From NCBI GenBank assembly GCA_002172675.1, contig NETF01000205.1, forward strand, positions 1 through 33,313: DNA of 33,313 nt. The letters are read 5' to 3'. The notes beneath the pieces were generated by a model, which saw only the letters and a program-made list of their open reading frames with translations, was not told the DNA's origin and made no database searches. The translations under genes were made by a program, and so were the position numbers. Source of the stretch: an unicellular cyanobacterium SU3 (GTDB lineage Bacteria; Cyanobacteriota; Cyanobacteriia; Cyanobacteriales; Microcystaceae). Positions 15,340 through 24,620 of the stretch are shown one piece after another (positions within the stretch are counted from its first letter, which is position 1; the number at the start of each line of letters is the position of its first letter).

Positions 15340-16695
15340 TTAAGTTTTGTCTGTTTCTAATGATTTGATAATCCCCAATAATTCCCGTTCAAAAGTAACT
15401 TGAGATCGGTTTGTTTTTCCCCCAATATAACAATGCTGGTCTTCTTGTAAAACCCAAATCTGAGAATGAGATACATAACTCATGATCACACCAATCATTA
15501 ATAAACCAAACCCAGTATAAACAAAAGGAATCCCCGGATCAGCTTTAATTTGTAACCCTGTACTACCAATTAATTGATAAATTTTTAGTCTAACTCCATT
15601 AATTTCTAAGATCATTCCAGGTCTTACCGCACTGTAAAGATCCCCTTTTTGATCATAAACCATCATCGTGCCTTGTAAGTCCCTTGCTAATAAAGAAACC
15701 CCTTCACTTAAATCGGGTTTTGTGGGTATCCAGGTTCCCCAAATTCGACCGTTTCCATTGGTATCTAAAGGGGCCATAGGAAGCTGGAAAATGGGACTAT
15801 TATTAACTTGTGCTTGAACCCCTGCAATTCCCCAATTCGTCTGATAAAAAGTCACTCCATCATAACGCAAAGGTTCATTCACATAAATTGTTTTATTTTT
15901 TAATTCTTCCCCATCATTATTAATAACAGAAAGGTCAGAATAAAACTGATCAATGGTTCCGTCTGGGGTATAATCAATCCAAAATCGATTCACCCGAATT
16001 CCCCAATCTGTAGGGATTTGCGGTTGAGATAAGGGACCTGCTTCGATAATATTATTAACCTTAAAATCAGTGCCACTAGGTACCATTGCTTGGGCTAAAA
16101 ATCCTGTTAATGCACCCCAAATAGCACCTCCTAATATGATTAACATGGCAGCATGAACCACAATCGGCCCAATTTTTCCGATGATTCCTTTTCTTGCATA
16201 AATTGCCTTATTTTCTTGAAAAGTTTTATAACCTTTTTCTTGTAAAACGTCTTTAACCGAAGTTAGATTCTTAATGTCTAATTCGGTACTCAATGCTAAC
16301 TTTTGAAACTGTCGAGGTTTTTGGTAAAAGTTCCATTTTCTTGCTGCTTTTAAAGCAGGAAATTGACGGGTAAAGGTACAAGCAGTTAAGCTAGTTCCAA
16401 ACAGAACTAATAGAGATAAAAACCACCATGTTGTATAAACATGATTCAGTCCTAAAATTAAGATAACTTTCCAGGTTAAAAAGCCAAATAAAGCCGGATC
16501 TTCAGGATAGTTTTGTTGATAAAATGGAATACTTTCACCCTGTTCGATGATAGTTCCACTAATACTAAATAAAGCGATCGCTAATAAGAGAACAATGGCT
16601 AAACGAAGATCAGCAACAATTTTAATCAGTTGCTTAAATCCTTGTTTCGGTAAAGATAGATTTTCGTTGGTTTGAGGAGAATCAGATAGGGTCAT
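15340..16695 (-). CDS. ccs1: Cytochrome c biogenesis protein Ccs1 (ResB-like)
   Basis: The 451-residue thylakoid membrane protein has the ResB/Ccs1 layout. There are three membrane helices in the first half ([60 protein letters not shown]), a large lumenal domain with the typical [17 protein letters not shown], and a final helix ([20 protein letters not shown]). With CcsA it forms the system II haem lyase that delivers haem to apocytochromes c on the lumen side. CcdA, which provides the reductant, is encoded next upstream on the same strand, 264 bp away; this links the two genes functionally. Confidence 0.93.
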   Translation of the reverse strand: MTLSDSPQTNENLSLPKQGFKQLIKIVADLRLAIVLLLAIALFSISGTIIEQGESIPFYQQNYPEDPALFGFLTWKVILILGLNHVYTTWWFLSLLVLFGTSLTACTFTRQFPALKAARKWNFYQKPRQFQKLALSTELDIKNLTSVKDVLQEKGYKTFQENKAIYARKGIIGKIGPIVVHAAMLIILGGAIWGALTGFLAQAMVPSGTDFKVNNIIEAGPLSQPQIPTDWGIRVNRFWIDYTPDGTIDQFYSDLSVINNDGEELKNKTIYVNEPLRYDGVTFYQTNWGIAGVQAQVNNSPIFQLPMAPLDTNGNGRIWGTWIPTKPDLSEGVSLLARDLQGTMMVYDQKGDLYSAVRPGMILEINGVRLKIYQLIGSTGLQIKADPGIPFVYTGFGLLMIGVIMSYVSHSQIWVLQEDQHCYIGGKTNRSQVTFERELLGIIKSLETDKT

Positions 16696-16822
16696 ATTTC
16701 ACACTTATTCTTACTTTTATTATAAAGCGATTGTTTACTTTCTTGGCATCTATCTCTGTAGCAAAATTGAGTTCAGCTTAATATTTTTTTAAGATCAAAT
16801 TGTAACGAAATATTGGTTATTT

Positions 16823-16851
16823 TTGACTTGACATGATATTATATACATAAT
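16823..16851 (+). promoter_or_regulatory. Candidate plus-strand promoter in the ccdA-ccs1 gap
   Basis: TTGACT (16823-16828) and CATAAT (16846-16851) have a 17-base spacer. It points away from ccs1 and toward the 3' end of ccdA, where no plus-strand gene exists, so any product would be a short RNA or antisense transcript. Apart from this I see nothing firm in 16696-16959. Confidence 0.35.
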
Positions 16852-16959
16852 GAAAAAGATATGCGCTTGTTATCTCTCTTTTCAAGAATAAAAAGCAGGG
16901 TTTAAAGCCAATGATTTGCTAAACCAACTATCTTCTTTCTATTATTTAATCTGCTAATG

Positions 16960-17709
16960 TTAGGACAAGTTATTGAGTGGTAAACGAGATAATAAAGAAA
17001 ACATCCCGAATACAATTAAGAAAACCCCACTAACGGGATTAATCCAACTAGACCAACGCCGTAATTCTAACAACTTTTTCAAAGTAGCGGTAAAGGTTCC
17101 TGCTAAAATTAAAGGAAGAACATAACCCACCGTATAAGCTAATAATAATATACCCCCTAAAATTAAGTCTTGTTTAGTAGCAACCCACCCTAATAATGTT
17201 GCTAAAACTGGGGTACTGCAAGGAGAAGCAACTAAACCAAAAGTTAATCCCAAAGCATAAGAACGAATTCCGGGGGAAAGATCATTAGAAATCCAATTTG
17301 TTTCTCCTAAAGAGGGAAATTGAAAAGAAATAACTTCTAGAAGATTTAACCCCATCAAAATAGCAATAACGCTAACAATAATCGGTAATCCTACACCAAT
17401 TTGTCCATAAACTTTTCCTAACGATGCTGCTAAAATACCCAACCCTGCCAAAGTCGTTGCTAATCCCAAAGAAAACCAAACAGATTGACGTATTCCTTGT
17501 AATTTACCTTGAGATTCATAACCCCCAATATAAGCGATGGTAATGGGTAACATTGAAAGCATACAAGGAGTTAAACTGGTTAATAATCCTGCTAAAAAAA
17601 TAATAGCAACACTAATTAAACTAAGATGACCAAGTTCTAGAGAAACTAATTTATTAGCAAATTGTTGAAGATGATAAAGTTGAGTTTGCACAGAATCAAG
17701 CATAGTCAT
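16960..17709 (-). CDS. ccdA: Cytochrome c biogenesis thiol transporter CcdA
   Basis: The 249-residue polytopic protein has six predicted helices and the two CcdA cysteines: Cys49 in TSLTPCMLSMLP and Cys164 in GLVASPCSTPVL. It passes electrons from stromal/cytoplasmic thioredoxin across the thylakoid membrane to keep haem-binding cysteines of apocytochromes reduced, feeding the Ccs1-CcsA pathway. An ATG two codons downstream (17703) is an alternative start; neither has a clear ribosome site. It sits between folC and ccs1 on the same strand, 38 bases from folC. Confidence 0.93.
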   Translation of the reverse strand: MTMLDSVQTQLYHLQQFANKLVSLELGHLSLISVAIIFLAGLLTSLTPCMLSMLPITIAYIGGYESQGKLQGIRQSVWFSLGLATTLAGLGILAASLGKVYGQIGVGLPIIVSVIAILMGLNLLEVISFQFPSLGETNWISNDLSPGIRSYALGLTFGLVASPCSTPVLATLLGWVATKQDLILGGILLLAYTVGYVLPLILAGTFTATLKKLLELRRWSSWINPVSGVFLIVFGMFSLLSRLPLNNLS

Positions 17710-17747
17710 ATCATATGAAAGTAAAGTAAACTACATTTTATTATAAC

Positions 17748-19013
17748 TTAGTTATTTTGAGATTGGAGTGTATTGGCTTGGATATTACCTAAAAAATGAC
17801 CAATCAAATATAAAGATCCAGCGATAACAATTATCTGGTCATAATCTTTGTTTTTGACAGCTTCTTCTAGAGCAGAAAAAATAGTTTCTTTTGTTTTAAT
17901 TTGTATGAGGTTGGGACAAAGTTTATCAGCTAATTTTGCTAAGTAATCAGGATTTGCTGTACTGTGATCAGGTACAGAAACTAAATATAAACTATCATCT
18001 TCCCTCAGTAATTCTTTAAACACTTTATCATGTTCTTTTGTTGATAACATTCCCATAATCCAAATAACAGACTTGTCCAAAGTATCAACATAATGACGTA
18101 ACATTTTAGCCGCAGCAGGGTTATGCGCTCCATCAATTAAAATAGAACTATTTTTCCATTTTATCCATTGTATTCTCCCAAACCATTGAGTGTTTTTGAT
18201 GCCTTGTTTAATATGCTCATCTGTAATATCCCAGCCCTTTTCTTGTAATATTTTTATAGTTTCTATAGCCAAAGTAGAATTATTTAACTGAATTTTCCCT
18301 AATAATGGTAAAGAATATTTGATGTTTTTATAAACAACCTGATTACCATCTATAGAATTAGCAGGTTCAACCCAAATATGAGGACAATTTAAGTTTTTAA
18401 TTTTAGACTCAAAAATAGGTTTAACTTCCGCAGGAACTTGACCCATAATAACAGGACATTCTGACTTAAAAATCCCTGCTTTTTCACCAGCAATATCTTT
18501 AATCGTTGGCCCTAAACGTTGCCAATGTTCTCGACTCAGAGAAGTAATAACCGTAACTAAGGGGCGATCGCAAACATTAGTCGCATCTAAACGTCCCCCT
18601 AAACCCACTTCTATAATAGCAATATCGGCATTTTTTTGAGCAAAATAAAAAAAAGCTGCTGCTGTAATAATTTCAAATTGTGTTGGACTCTCTTGAGTGA
18701 TATCCAGAGAATTTTTTATTTTAATTAAAATAGTTTCTAGTTCAGCTTCTGGAATGGGTTGATTATTAAGACAAATTCTTTCCGTCCAATCAATTAAATG
18801 GGGAGAAGTATAACGTCCGACTTGATAACCTGCTTCAGTTAAAATTGAAGATAGATAAGCGCAAACAGAACCTTTGCCATTAGTTCCACCAACATGAACA
18901 ATAGGGATATTTTCATGAGGATTATTCAATTGATTTAATAAAGTTTTGATACGTTCTAACCCTAGATGAACACCAAAATGCTGAAAACTTTGTAAAATAT
19001 AATTAATACTCAT
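17748..19013 (-). CDS. folC: Folylpolyglutamate/dihydrofolate synthase
   Basis: The 421-residue Mur-ligase-fold enzyme has the FolC P-loop GGTNGKGS (42-49), the substrate loop TSPHLIDWTERI, VGLGGRLDATNV and ILIDGAHNPAA in the C-terminal domain. It adds glutamate to dihydropteroate and folates with ATP hydrolysis in the cytosol. The start MSINYILQSFQHFG fits the family. It is the first gene of a minus-strand group with ccdA and ccs1; upstream is the long gap to the divergent porin gene. Confidence 0.93.
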   Translation of the reverse strand: MSINYILQSFQHFGVHLGLERIKTLLNQLNNPHENIPIVHVGGTNGKGSVCAYLSSILTEAGYQVGRYTSPHLIDWTERICLNNQPIPEAELETILIKIKNSLDITQESPTQFEIITAAAFFYFAQKNADIAIIEVGLGGRLDATNVCDRPLVTVITSLSREHWQRLGPTIKDIAGEKAGIFKSECPVIMGQVPAEVKPIFESKIKNLNCPHIWVEPANSIDGNQVVYKNIKYSLPLLGKIQLNNSTLAIETIKILQEKGWDITDEHIKQGIKNTQWFGRIQWIKWKNSSILIDGAHNPAAAKMLRHYVDTLDKSVIWIMGMLSTKEHDKVFKELLREDDSLYLVSVPDHSTANPDYLAKLADKLCPNLIQIKTKETIFSALEEAVKNKDYDQIIVIAGSLYLIGHFLGNIQANTLQSQNN

Positions 19014-19498
19014 TAATAGTAACTAAAAGAATAAAATGTTTTTCTCTAATTAAAACATCCGACACTGACTGAAGTGAGTTAATTAGATACATTAGAACTG
19101 TATTTTAACAAAATGTTGAAAAAAATAATTAATTATAAATTCTGTAAAACCTTAACCAAAAATCAAAGTAGATCCTAATCTAAGTAATACATTTGCTTTA
19201 TTTTGCTGTAGTGTTGAGAACTTTTACCTGTAAGTCAAACAGATAAATTGGGAATTGACCGCAACAATGACCTATTACCTATTCCCTATGTAGGAATTTT
19301 ATAACAGAGACTGGTCAACTTGCAAAAATTAACGCTAGACTAATACGTAAGTCATGCTCACAATGCCAGCGTAAAGGATAGAAAATATAGATAGTAACGT
19401 TAAGAGTCCAATTTAGGGTTCAATCGTTAGAAAAACTGATAACAAACCTTTTTAGACAAAAGTTAAAGTTATCTATCCGCCAATCCAAAAAAGCTGTG

Positions 19499-19504
19499 TA
19501 TAAT
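19499..19504 (+). promoter_or_regulatory. -10 element of the porin gene
   Basis: A perfect TATAAT preceded by TGTG lies 61 bases before the porin ATG; the -35 region is poor. The rest of the 552-bp gap (19014-19565) between folC and the porin is AT-rich with no gene or strong repeat visible. GAGGAAA at 19552-19558 is a strong ribosome site, 7 bases before the start. Confidence 0.5.
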
Positions 19505-19565
19505 AGGATGATGAGTGAGGCTATAAACTCTGTAGTCAATACTAATGGTGTGAGGAAAGCTGAAA

Positions 19566-21575
19566 ATGCTGAAATTATTATGGAAAACCTTGCTGGTTAG
19601 CCCAGCATTCGTGGGAATTGTACTAGCCTCTGGCAATGCTGCCGCTGAAGGTACTGCTCAATCTGAATATAATCAAAGTGCAACCGAAGGGCTAGAAATT
19701 GCTCAAGCACAAGACGAATTATTACAAAAGCTCGAAAATTACAGTCAAGAAGGTAACTCCAACGATGCTAATGATCAGGTTACCAGTGTTAGTGAATTAC
19801 GGGATGTTTCCCCCACTGACTGGGCCTATGAAGCCTTAAGAAGCTTAGTTGAGCGTTATGGTTGTATCGTTGGTTATCCTGATCGTACTTTCCGAGGCAA
19901 CCGCGCTACCTCCCGTTGGGAATTCGCTGCAGGTTTAAACGCTTGTTTAAACACCATGGAACGTTTAATTCAAGAAAACGTTGCGGTACTCAGAGAAGAC
20001 ATCGAAAAGCTTAAGCGTTTAATGCAGGAATTTGAAGCAGAACTCGCTGCATTGGGCGCACGGGTAGACAACTTAGAAGGTCGGGTTGCGTTCTTAGAAG
20101 ATCACCAATTCTCCACCACCACCAAGTTAGTTGGGGAAGTGATCATGGCTGCAACCGCTGCTGGTGGTAGTCGTTCTTCTGAAGATAACCAAGCCGTTCT
20201 ACAAGATCGGATTCGTTTAAGCTTCAACACCAGTTTCAGTGGGGAAGACCTCTTAGTTACCCGCTTATCCGCCAGTACAGGTACAGGGGACGACCGTTTT
20301 ACCTTAAATGAACCGAACCTTAGAGTCATTAACCCTGCTACCGGTCAACCTATCGGTATTGCGTTTGAAGAAAATACCTTAATTAACCCCACCGCAACCC
20401 AAACCTTTAACATCGGGCCCCGTCGGAACGAAGAAGACAACGACGTAACCGTCGACTGGGTTGGTTACTATGCTCCTATTGAGCCATTAAATAACTTCAA
20501 GATCGACACCTACGTTACCGCTTGGGGTGGACGTTGGCACCACTTCGTACCTACCTTAAACCCCTTCTTCGAGGACTTCGATGGTGGTAAAGGTTCTTTA
20601 AGTACCTTTGCTCAACGTAACCCCATCTACCGTATCGGTGGTGGTGCTGGTGCAGGTATGAGCTTCCAAATTGGGTTCTTAGAAAGCTTACTCGGTCCTA
20701 CCTCTGTTAGCTTTGGTTACTTAGCAGGTACTGCTAACGATCCTTCTTTAAACGGTGGTGGAGATGGATTTTTGGGCGACTGCGATGCTGACCCAACCTT
20801 AGTGAATGGTATTAACCCGGCAACCTGTAATGAATATGCAGAAAGTCCTGGTGGTAACGGTTTATTCAACGGTAACTACGGTGGATTAGCACAAATCAAT
20901 GCTAACCTCTTCGATGTGGTTAACGTCGCCTTCACCTATGTTCACGCTTACCACAAACCTGATTCCCCTATCTTCGGTTCTGGTATTCCTACCGGTCCTG
21001 GGGAAGTCGGTACCTCCTTTGCTAACTTCTCTCGTTCTGAGTTGAATAACGCCTTTGCACTGGGTTCTGTGGGTGCGCCTGGAACAACTACCCCAGATTA
21101 TAATCGTGAAGCGATGGATCAAGGATTACTTCCTGTTAACCCCTTCGACATCGGTGGTAAAGTTACCAACAGTTATGGTGGGGAGATGACCTGGCGTGTG
21201 GCTGAATGGATGAACTTCAGCGCCTTCGGCTCTTTCACTAGCGTTCGCTTCATCGGTCGTGGTGTTAGTGCTGAGGTTTGGACTGGTGGTGGCGGTTTTG
21301 CCTTCCCCGATCTCTTCAAAGAAGGAAACCTCTTAGGTATCTTTGCAGGGGTTCAACCCTATCATGGTGGTCGTAACCTTCCTACCACAGCGGAGTTTTT
21401 CCAACTACCTAGCCGTAACCCTGTAACGGCTGAAGTCTTCTACCGTTATCAAGTAACTGATAACATTTCTATCACTCCTGGTGTCATCTGGATCGCTAAC
21501 CCCGACCAATTTGTTAACATCCAAGGTGCTGATGACGAAGTAATTGGAACCGTTCGCGGAACCTTCTCCTTCTAA
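19566..21575 (+). CDS. SLH-domain outer membrane porin (OprB/iron-uptake porin type)
   Basis: The 669-residue protein has a signal peptide (1-27, ending GNAAA), an acidic spacer and an SLH domain (about 76-130: VSPTDWAYEALRSLVERYGC, FRGNRATSRWEFAAGLN). A coiled coil follows (131-178), then an OprB-type beta barrel (about 185-669) ending in an aromatic residue (GTVRGTFSF). SLH domains hold these major cyanobacterial porins to peptidoglycan-linked polysaccharide, and the barrel passes small solutes and probably inorganic ions such as iron. Codon use is strongly biased to C-ending codons (AAC, TTC, ACC), unlike its neighbours, indicating very high expression. It is monocistronic, with its own promoter and terminator. 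A few Cys residues (about residues 400-425) in a surface loop may form a disulfide. Confidence 0.88.
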   Translation: MLKLLWKTLLVSPAFVGIVLASGNAAAEGTAQSEYNQSATEGLEIAQAQDELLQKLENYSQEGNSNDANDQVTSVSELRDVSPTDWAYEALRSLVERYGCIVGYPDRTFRGNRATSRWEFAAGLNACLNTMERLIQENVAVLREDIEKLKRLMQEFEAELAALGARVDNLEGRVAFLEDHQFSTTTKLVGEVIMAATAAGGSRSSEDNQAVLQDRIRLSFNTSFSGEDLLVTRLSASTGTGDDRFTLNEPNLRVINPATGQPIGIAFEENTLINPTATQTFNIGPRRNEEDNDVTVDWVGYYAPIEPLNNFKIDTYVTAWGGRWHHFVPTLNPFFEDFDGGKGSLSTFAQRNPIYRIGGGAGAGMSFQIGFLESLLGPTSVSFGYLAGTANDPSLNGGGDGFLGDCDADPTLVNGINPATCNEYAESPGGNGLFNGNYGGLAQINANLFDVVNVAFTYVHAYHKPDSPIFGSGIPTGPGEVGTSFANFSRSELNNAFALGSVGAPGTTTPDYNREAMDQGLLPVNPFDIGGKVTNSYGGEMTWRVAEWMNFSAFGSFTSVRFIGRGVSAEVWTGGGGFAFPDLFKEGNLLGIFAGVQPYHGGRNLPTTAEFFQLPSRNPVTAEVFYRYQVTDNISITPGVIWIANPDQFVNIQGADDEVIGTVRGTFSF

Positions 21576-21617
21576 ACCTTGATAATCCCAATTTTGATCT
21601 AAGCTCAAGTATTAGTT

Positions 21618-21647
21618 AACCCTGTTATATGCAGGGTTTTTTCTTTT
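21618..21647 (+). terminator. Rho-independent terminator of the porin gene
   Basis: AACCCTG (21618-21624) and CAGGGTT (21632-21638) form a 7-bp stem with a 7-nt loop followed by a T-rich tract, 43 bases after the stop. This is a classic intrinsic terminator. Confidence 0.9.
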
Positions 21648-21757
21648 GTATAACATTATGTGCTAGGGAACGCCAGAATACAGGAATTAGGGAACAGGCA
21701 ACAGTATGCTGTAACTACGTTTGAGGAATTAGAAATGTCTTAACTGTAATGCTATAT

Positions 21758-22213
21758 CTATTCATCCCACCAGGTGATAGTTATTTTATTACCTTTAACC
21801 TGATTAACGTCAATTTTTGCACTATCCATATAAGTGTGAGCTCCAAAAGTTTTAGCCTTCCAAAATTCTATTTTTCCACCGGCTAAACGAGAATTTGGAA
21901 TATCTGACGTACAACTCAGACGAGACTCATCTTGTGTGACAATTAAATTAATTAGTTTTCCTTGACTATCTAAGATTTTTAGACCTTTCCACCAAGAAAC
22001 ATGGGAAGATGCTTTTAAACAAAATTGTGTAACATCTGAATTCTGTAAGGGTTGTACCCAAGAAGAAAGGAGATTGCCATCAACCCGAAAATCATTATTC
22101 AAGAGTAAATACTCTGCTTCTATAGCCTTAACTATCATAGTTGTCCCTAAAAGAGATGCTAAACTAAAACCAAGACTAAATACGGCATTACTTACTTTGA
22201 AATTTCGTTTCAT
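21758..22213 (-). CDS. Secreted protein of unknown function
   Basis: The 151-residue protein starts with a probable signal sequence (MKRNFKVSNAVFSLGFSLAS to about residue 32). The mature part contains two Cys (FCLKASSHVSW, RLSCTSDI), several Trp and a beta-rich pattern, ending KITITWWDE. I do not recognise the family. The two cysteines may form a disulfide in the periplasm. It faces the porin terminator and diverges from the methyltransferase gene; neither neighbour suggests a role. Confidence 0.6.
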   Translation of the reverse strand: MKRNFKVSNAVFSLGFSLASLLGTTMIVKAIEAEYLLLNNDFRVDGNLLSSWVQPLQNSDVTQFCLKASSHVSWWKGLKILDSQGKLINLIVTQDESRLSCTSDIPNSRLAGGKIEFWKAKTFGAHTYMDSAKIDVNQVKGNKITITWWDE

Positions 22214-22363
22214 GATGCGTTAACCACCTAATATATTGATTACACTGTTAACTATATTGAGTTATTTTGTCCATGTCAGTTCCACAAATAGTCCCATCAA
22301 CACGATAATCTCAACAACTAAATAGTATAAAATTAGGGAAATAAAACGAAAGTGTTGTTGATT

Positions 22364-23014
22364 ATGTTATTAAGTCCTCATCAAAGAGAAAAACTCGATC
22401 CCGGTAACGATCAAGATTTTTATGCGTTGCCCCGTTTTGTCACCCATGTTGATGAGGGGTTTATCGATCAATTAACTAATCTTTATCGAGAACGATTACA
22501 ACCCAAAACACGCATTTTAGATTTAATGAGTAGTTGGGTGTCTCATCTTCCTAATGATATGGAATTTGACCATGTAGAAGGTCATGGAATGAACCAAGAA
22601 GAATTGGCGAAAAATCCTCGCCTTGATCATTATTTTTTACAAAATCTTAATTATAATCCTAAATTACCTTTGAAAGATAATGATTTTGATGCCGTTTTAA
22701 TTGCTGTTTCTGTTCAATATTTACAGTATCCTGAAGCTATTTTTTCAGAAATTCATCGTATTCTTAAACCAGAGGGTATCGTCATCGTTAGTTTTTCTAA
22801 TCGGATGTTTTATCAAAAAGCCATCTCTGCTTGGCGTGATGGCACCGATGCGATGAGAATTCAGTTATTAAAAAATTATTTTAAGTCAGTGGCAGGGTTT
22901 AGTAAACCTGAAGTCATGATGAATGTATCTCCTCTGCCTAGTTTTTTACAAATGTTGGGGATGATAGGGTCTGATCCATTTTATGCTGTGATTTCCCAGA
23001 AAATGACTTCTTAA
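22364..23014 (+). CDS. SAM-dependent methyltransferase (type 11)
   Basis: The ATG at 22364 gives 216 residues (an in-frame GTG at 22352 is possible). The class I Rossmann fold is visible: RILDLMSSWVSHLP (motif I, a degenerate form of the usual DxGxG), FDHVEGHGMN (motif II acidic end), FDAVLIAVSVQYLQYPEAIF (post-motif) and EIHRILKPEGIVIVSFSNRM (motif III). It is probably cytosolic and acts on a small molecule or lipid; the substrate is unknown. The glycine loop DLMSSWVSH is unusual, but relatives of this cyanobacterial group appear to share it. The gene is convergent with the glycosyltransferase gene. Confidence 0.75.
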   Translation: MLLSPHQREKLDPGNDQDFYALPRFVTHVDEGFIDQLTNLYRERLQPKTRILDLMSSWVSHLPNDMEFDHVEGHGMNQEELAKNPRLDHYFLQNLNYNPKLPLKDNDFDAVLIAVSVQYLQYPEAIFSEIHRILKPEGIVIVSFSNRMFYQKAISAWRDGTDAMRIQLLKNYFKSVAGFSKPEVMMNVSPLPSFLQMLGMIGSDPFYAVISQKMTS

Positions 23015-23033
23015 TTGGTTGTTGGTGCAATGT

Positions 23034-23060
23034 AATTATCAATTATCAATTAATAATTAG
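23034..23060. repeat. Heptamer short tandem repeat (AATTATC type)
   Basis: AATTATC, AATTATC, AATTAAT, AATTAG follow each other between two convergent genes. This is a cyanobacterial STRR. Confidence 0.55.
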
Positions 23061-23074
23061 TAAATCCACCTATT

Positions 23075-24373
23075 TTAAGGTAACATCGCCACCCATTGAT
23101 GTTGAGCAAATCTCAGGGAAAAAGTAACCAATAGGATAGTAAAAAATGCTAGGGTACAATAACCCCAACGAGGCGATCGCGATAGGGCAACGCCTAAGGC
23201 AATTGATAAAGAAACAATGCCATAAGCTAAACGATTTAAGGAAATGGTTCCCCCAGAGGATAATAAAAGTCCCAAGGCACATAATCCATAGACATATACC
23301 ACTAAACTTAAGCGTTGACGAGAAAACCATAATAATACCAGTCCCCCTAGCACAGACAAGGTGTTTAAGAGAGCATCACCGCTTAAAAGCCATAAAAATA
23401 AGCCTAAACTACATAAACCATAGTCAAACGAGGCTGGAGGAATAGAAGCGCGATAATGCCATAATCCGTAAGCAATAGCTATAATGACGAGAAATAAGAG
23501 GGGATGCCAAGGATCGGCGATGGTTCCGGAAGCCCAATTTTTGCCCCCGATCGTAATTTCTGCTAACATTTGCCCCCATCCTTCCCAATCAATGCCTTGT
23601 TTCCGTTCCCACTCCGTATGCTGTACCGTAATAAAGGCAATGGGATCATTAAAATGAATCCAACAGTATAAACTGTATAAAAAAGTTCCCCCACCACTAA
23701 CGAAACCTGCAATATAAGCTATCAAAGGTAACTTTTTACGCCAAGCAATAAACAAAAAAGTAGGAATTAAAGCTAATCCCGTAATACGAGTGGCTGTAGC
23801 TAATATTCCCCAAATCATTGTTTGAGTATATTGTTTACTTTCAAAGGTAAATAAAGCTAAACTACTAAACAGTAAAAAAAGTCCTTCTGTATAGATAACT
23901 GTGCCAAAAATAGATAAGGGACACCAAGCTAAAACAGCGATTACCCAACGAGCAACGAATGCCCCATTCGTTCTTTTAATCCAGACATAAACAACAAATA
24001 AAGTCAGAAAGAATGCAACATTATTAATGACAACACCTACAAGATTAGAAGAAAATCCTAGAGCCATTCCTAATCTCATTAACAAGGGAAATAAAGGAAA
24101 AAAAGCAACATTAGAGCCTGGTTTTGGCTCTGACGTATCATAACTATTAGTTGCAATTTGTTCATATAAAGGACTATCCCACGCTGAAAAAACTTCCCAC
24201 CCAAAAGCAATACCATTATTCTCCGATGACATCGAAAGTAAAGGGGCAATGCTTACCATTGTAAAAATAATAATTCCCCTACTTAGTAAACCCATCAGGA
24301 AAACAAAATACCATTCATTTTTGAAAATCCTACTAAAAAAATATAGCATTATTCTGTTATTGTATAAATCCAC
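23075..24373 (-). CDS. PIG-V-like membrane mannosyltransferase
   Basis: The 432-residue polytopic protein has about ten membrane helices. It carries the motif AWDSPLYEQIA in the first external loop, where PIG-V/GT-C enzymes keep the catalytic Asp, and SNVAFFPLFPLLMR just after. Together these match bacterial homologues of the GPI mannosyltransferase family. They use lipid-linked sugars and act on the outer face of the plasma membrane; the acceptor here is unknown. ATG at 24349 (MLYFFSRIFKNEWY) is an equally possible start. It is convergent with the methyltransferase gene. Confidence 0.75.
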   Translation of the reverse strand: MDLYNNRIMLYFFSRIFKNEWYFVFLMGLLSRGIIIFTMVSIAPLLSMSSENNGIAFGWEVFSAWDSPLYEQIATNSYDTSEPKPGSNVAFFPLFPLLMRLGMALGFSSNLVGVVINNVAFFLTLFVVYVWIKRTNGAFVARWVIAVLAWCPLSIFGTVIYTEGLFLLFSSLALFTFESKQYTQTMIWGILATATRITGLALIPTFLFIAWRKKLPLIAYIAGFVSGGGTFLYSLYCWIHFNDPIAFITVQHTEWERKQGIDWEGWGQMLAEITIGGKNWASGTIADPWHPLLFLVIIAIAYGLWHYRASIPPASFDYGLCSLGLFLWLLSGDALLNTLSVLGGLVLLWFSRQRLSLVVYVYGLCALGLLLSSGGTISLNRLAYGIVSLSIALGVALSRSPRWGYCTLAFFTILLVTFSLRFAQHQWVAMLP

Positions 24374-24620
24374 AACTATAATATGTCATATTTTTACCTA
24401 GTTTTTACTTAAAACAGATCAACCACTGTTTCCTGTTCCACTTCGACTAAGCACAGTATAAACCTGTTCACTTTCATCATTAGCTAATTTTATCCAAAAT
24501 GTAAGATGTGAGTCTACAAAACCTTAGTAAGTCTCTTCCTATTTTAAACCGATCAAAAAAACGTTGAATTTTGTAAAATTTTACAGTATATTTAGTGAAT
24601 TGGATAAATTAAATATTATT

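Noticed and set aside
23070-23445. Short frames on both strands inside the PIG-V-like gene
   Set aside because: They are shadows of the membrane protein; no independent start signals.
24440-24480. Possible decayed dispersed repeat (CCACTTCGACTAAGCACAGT)
   Set aside because: It recalls repeats seen in other cyanobacterial genomes, but only one copy is visible here and no structure supports it.
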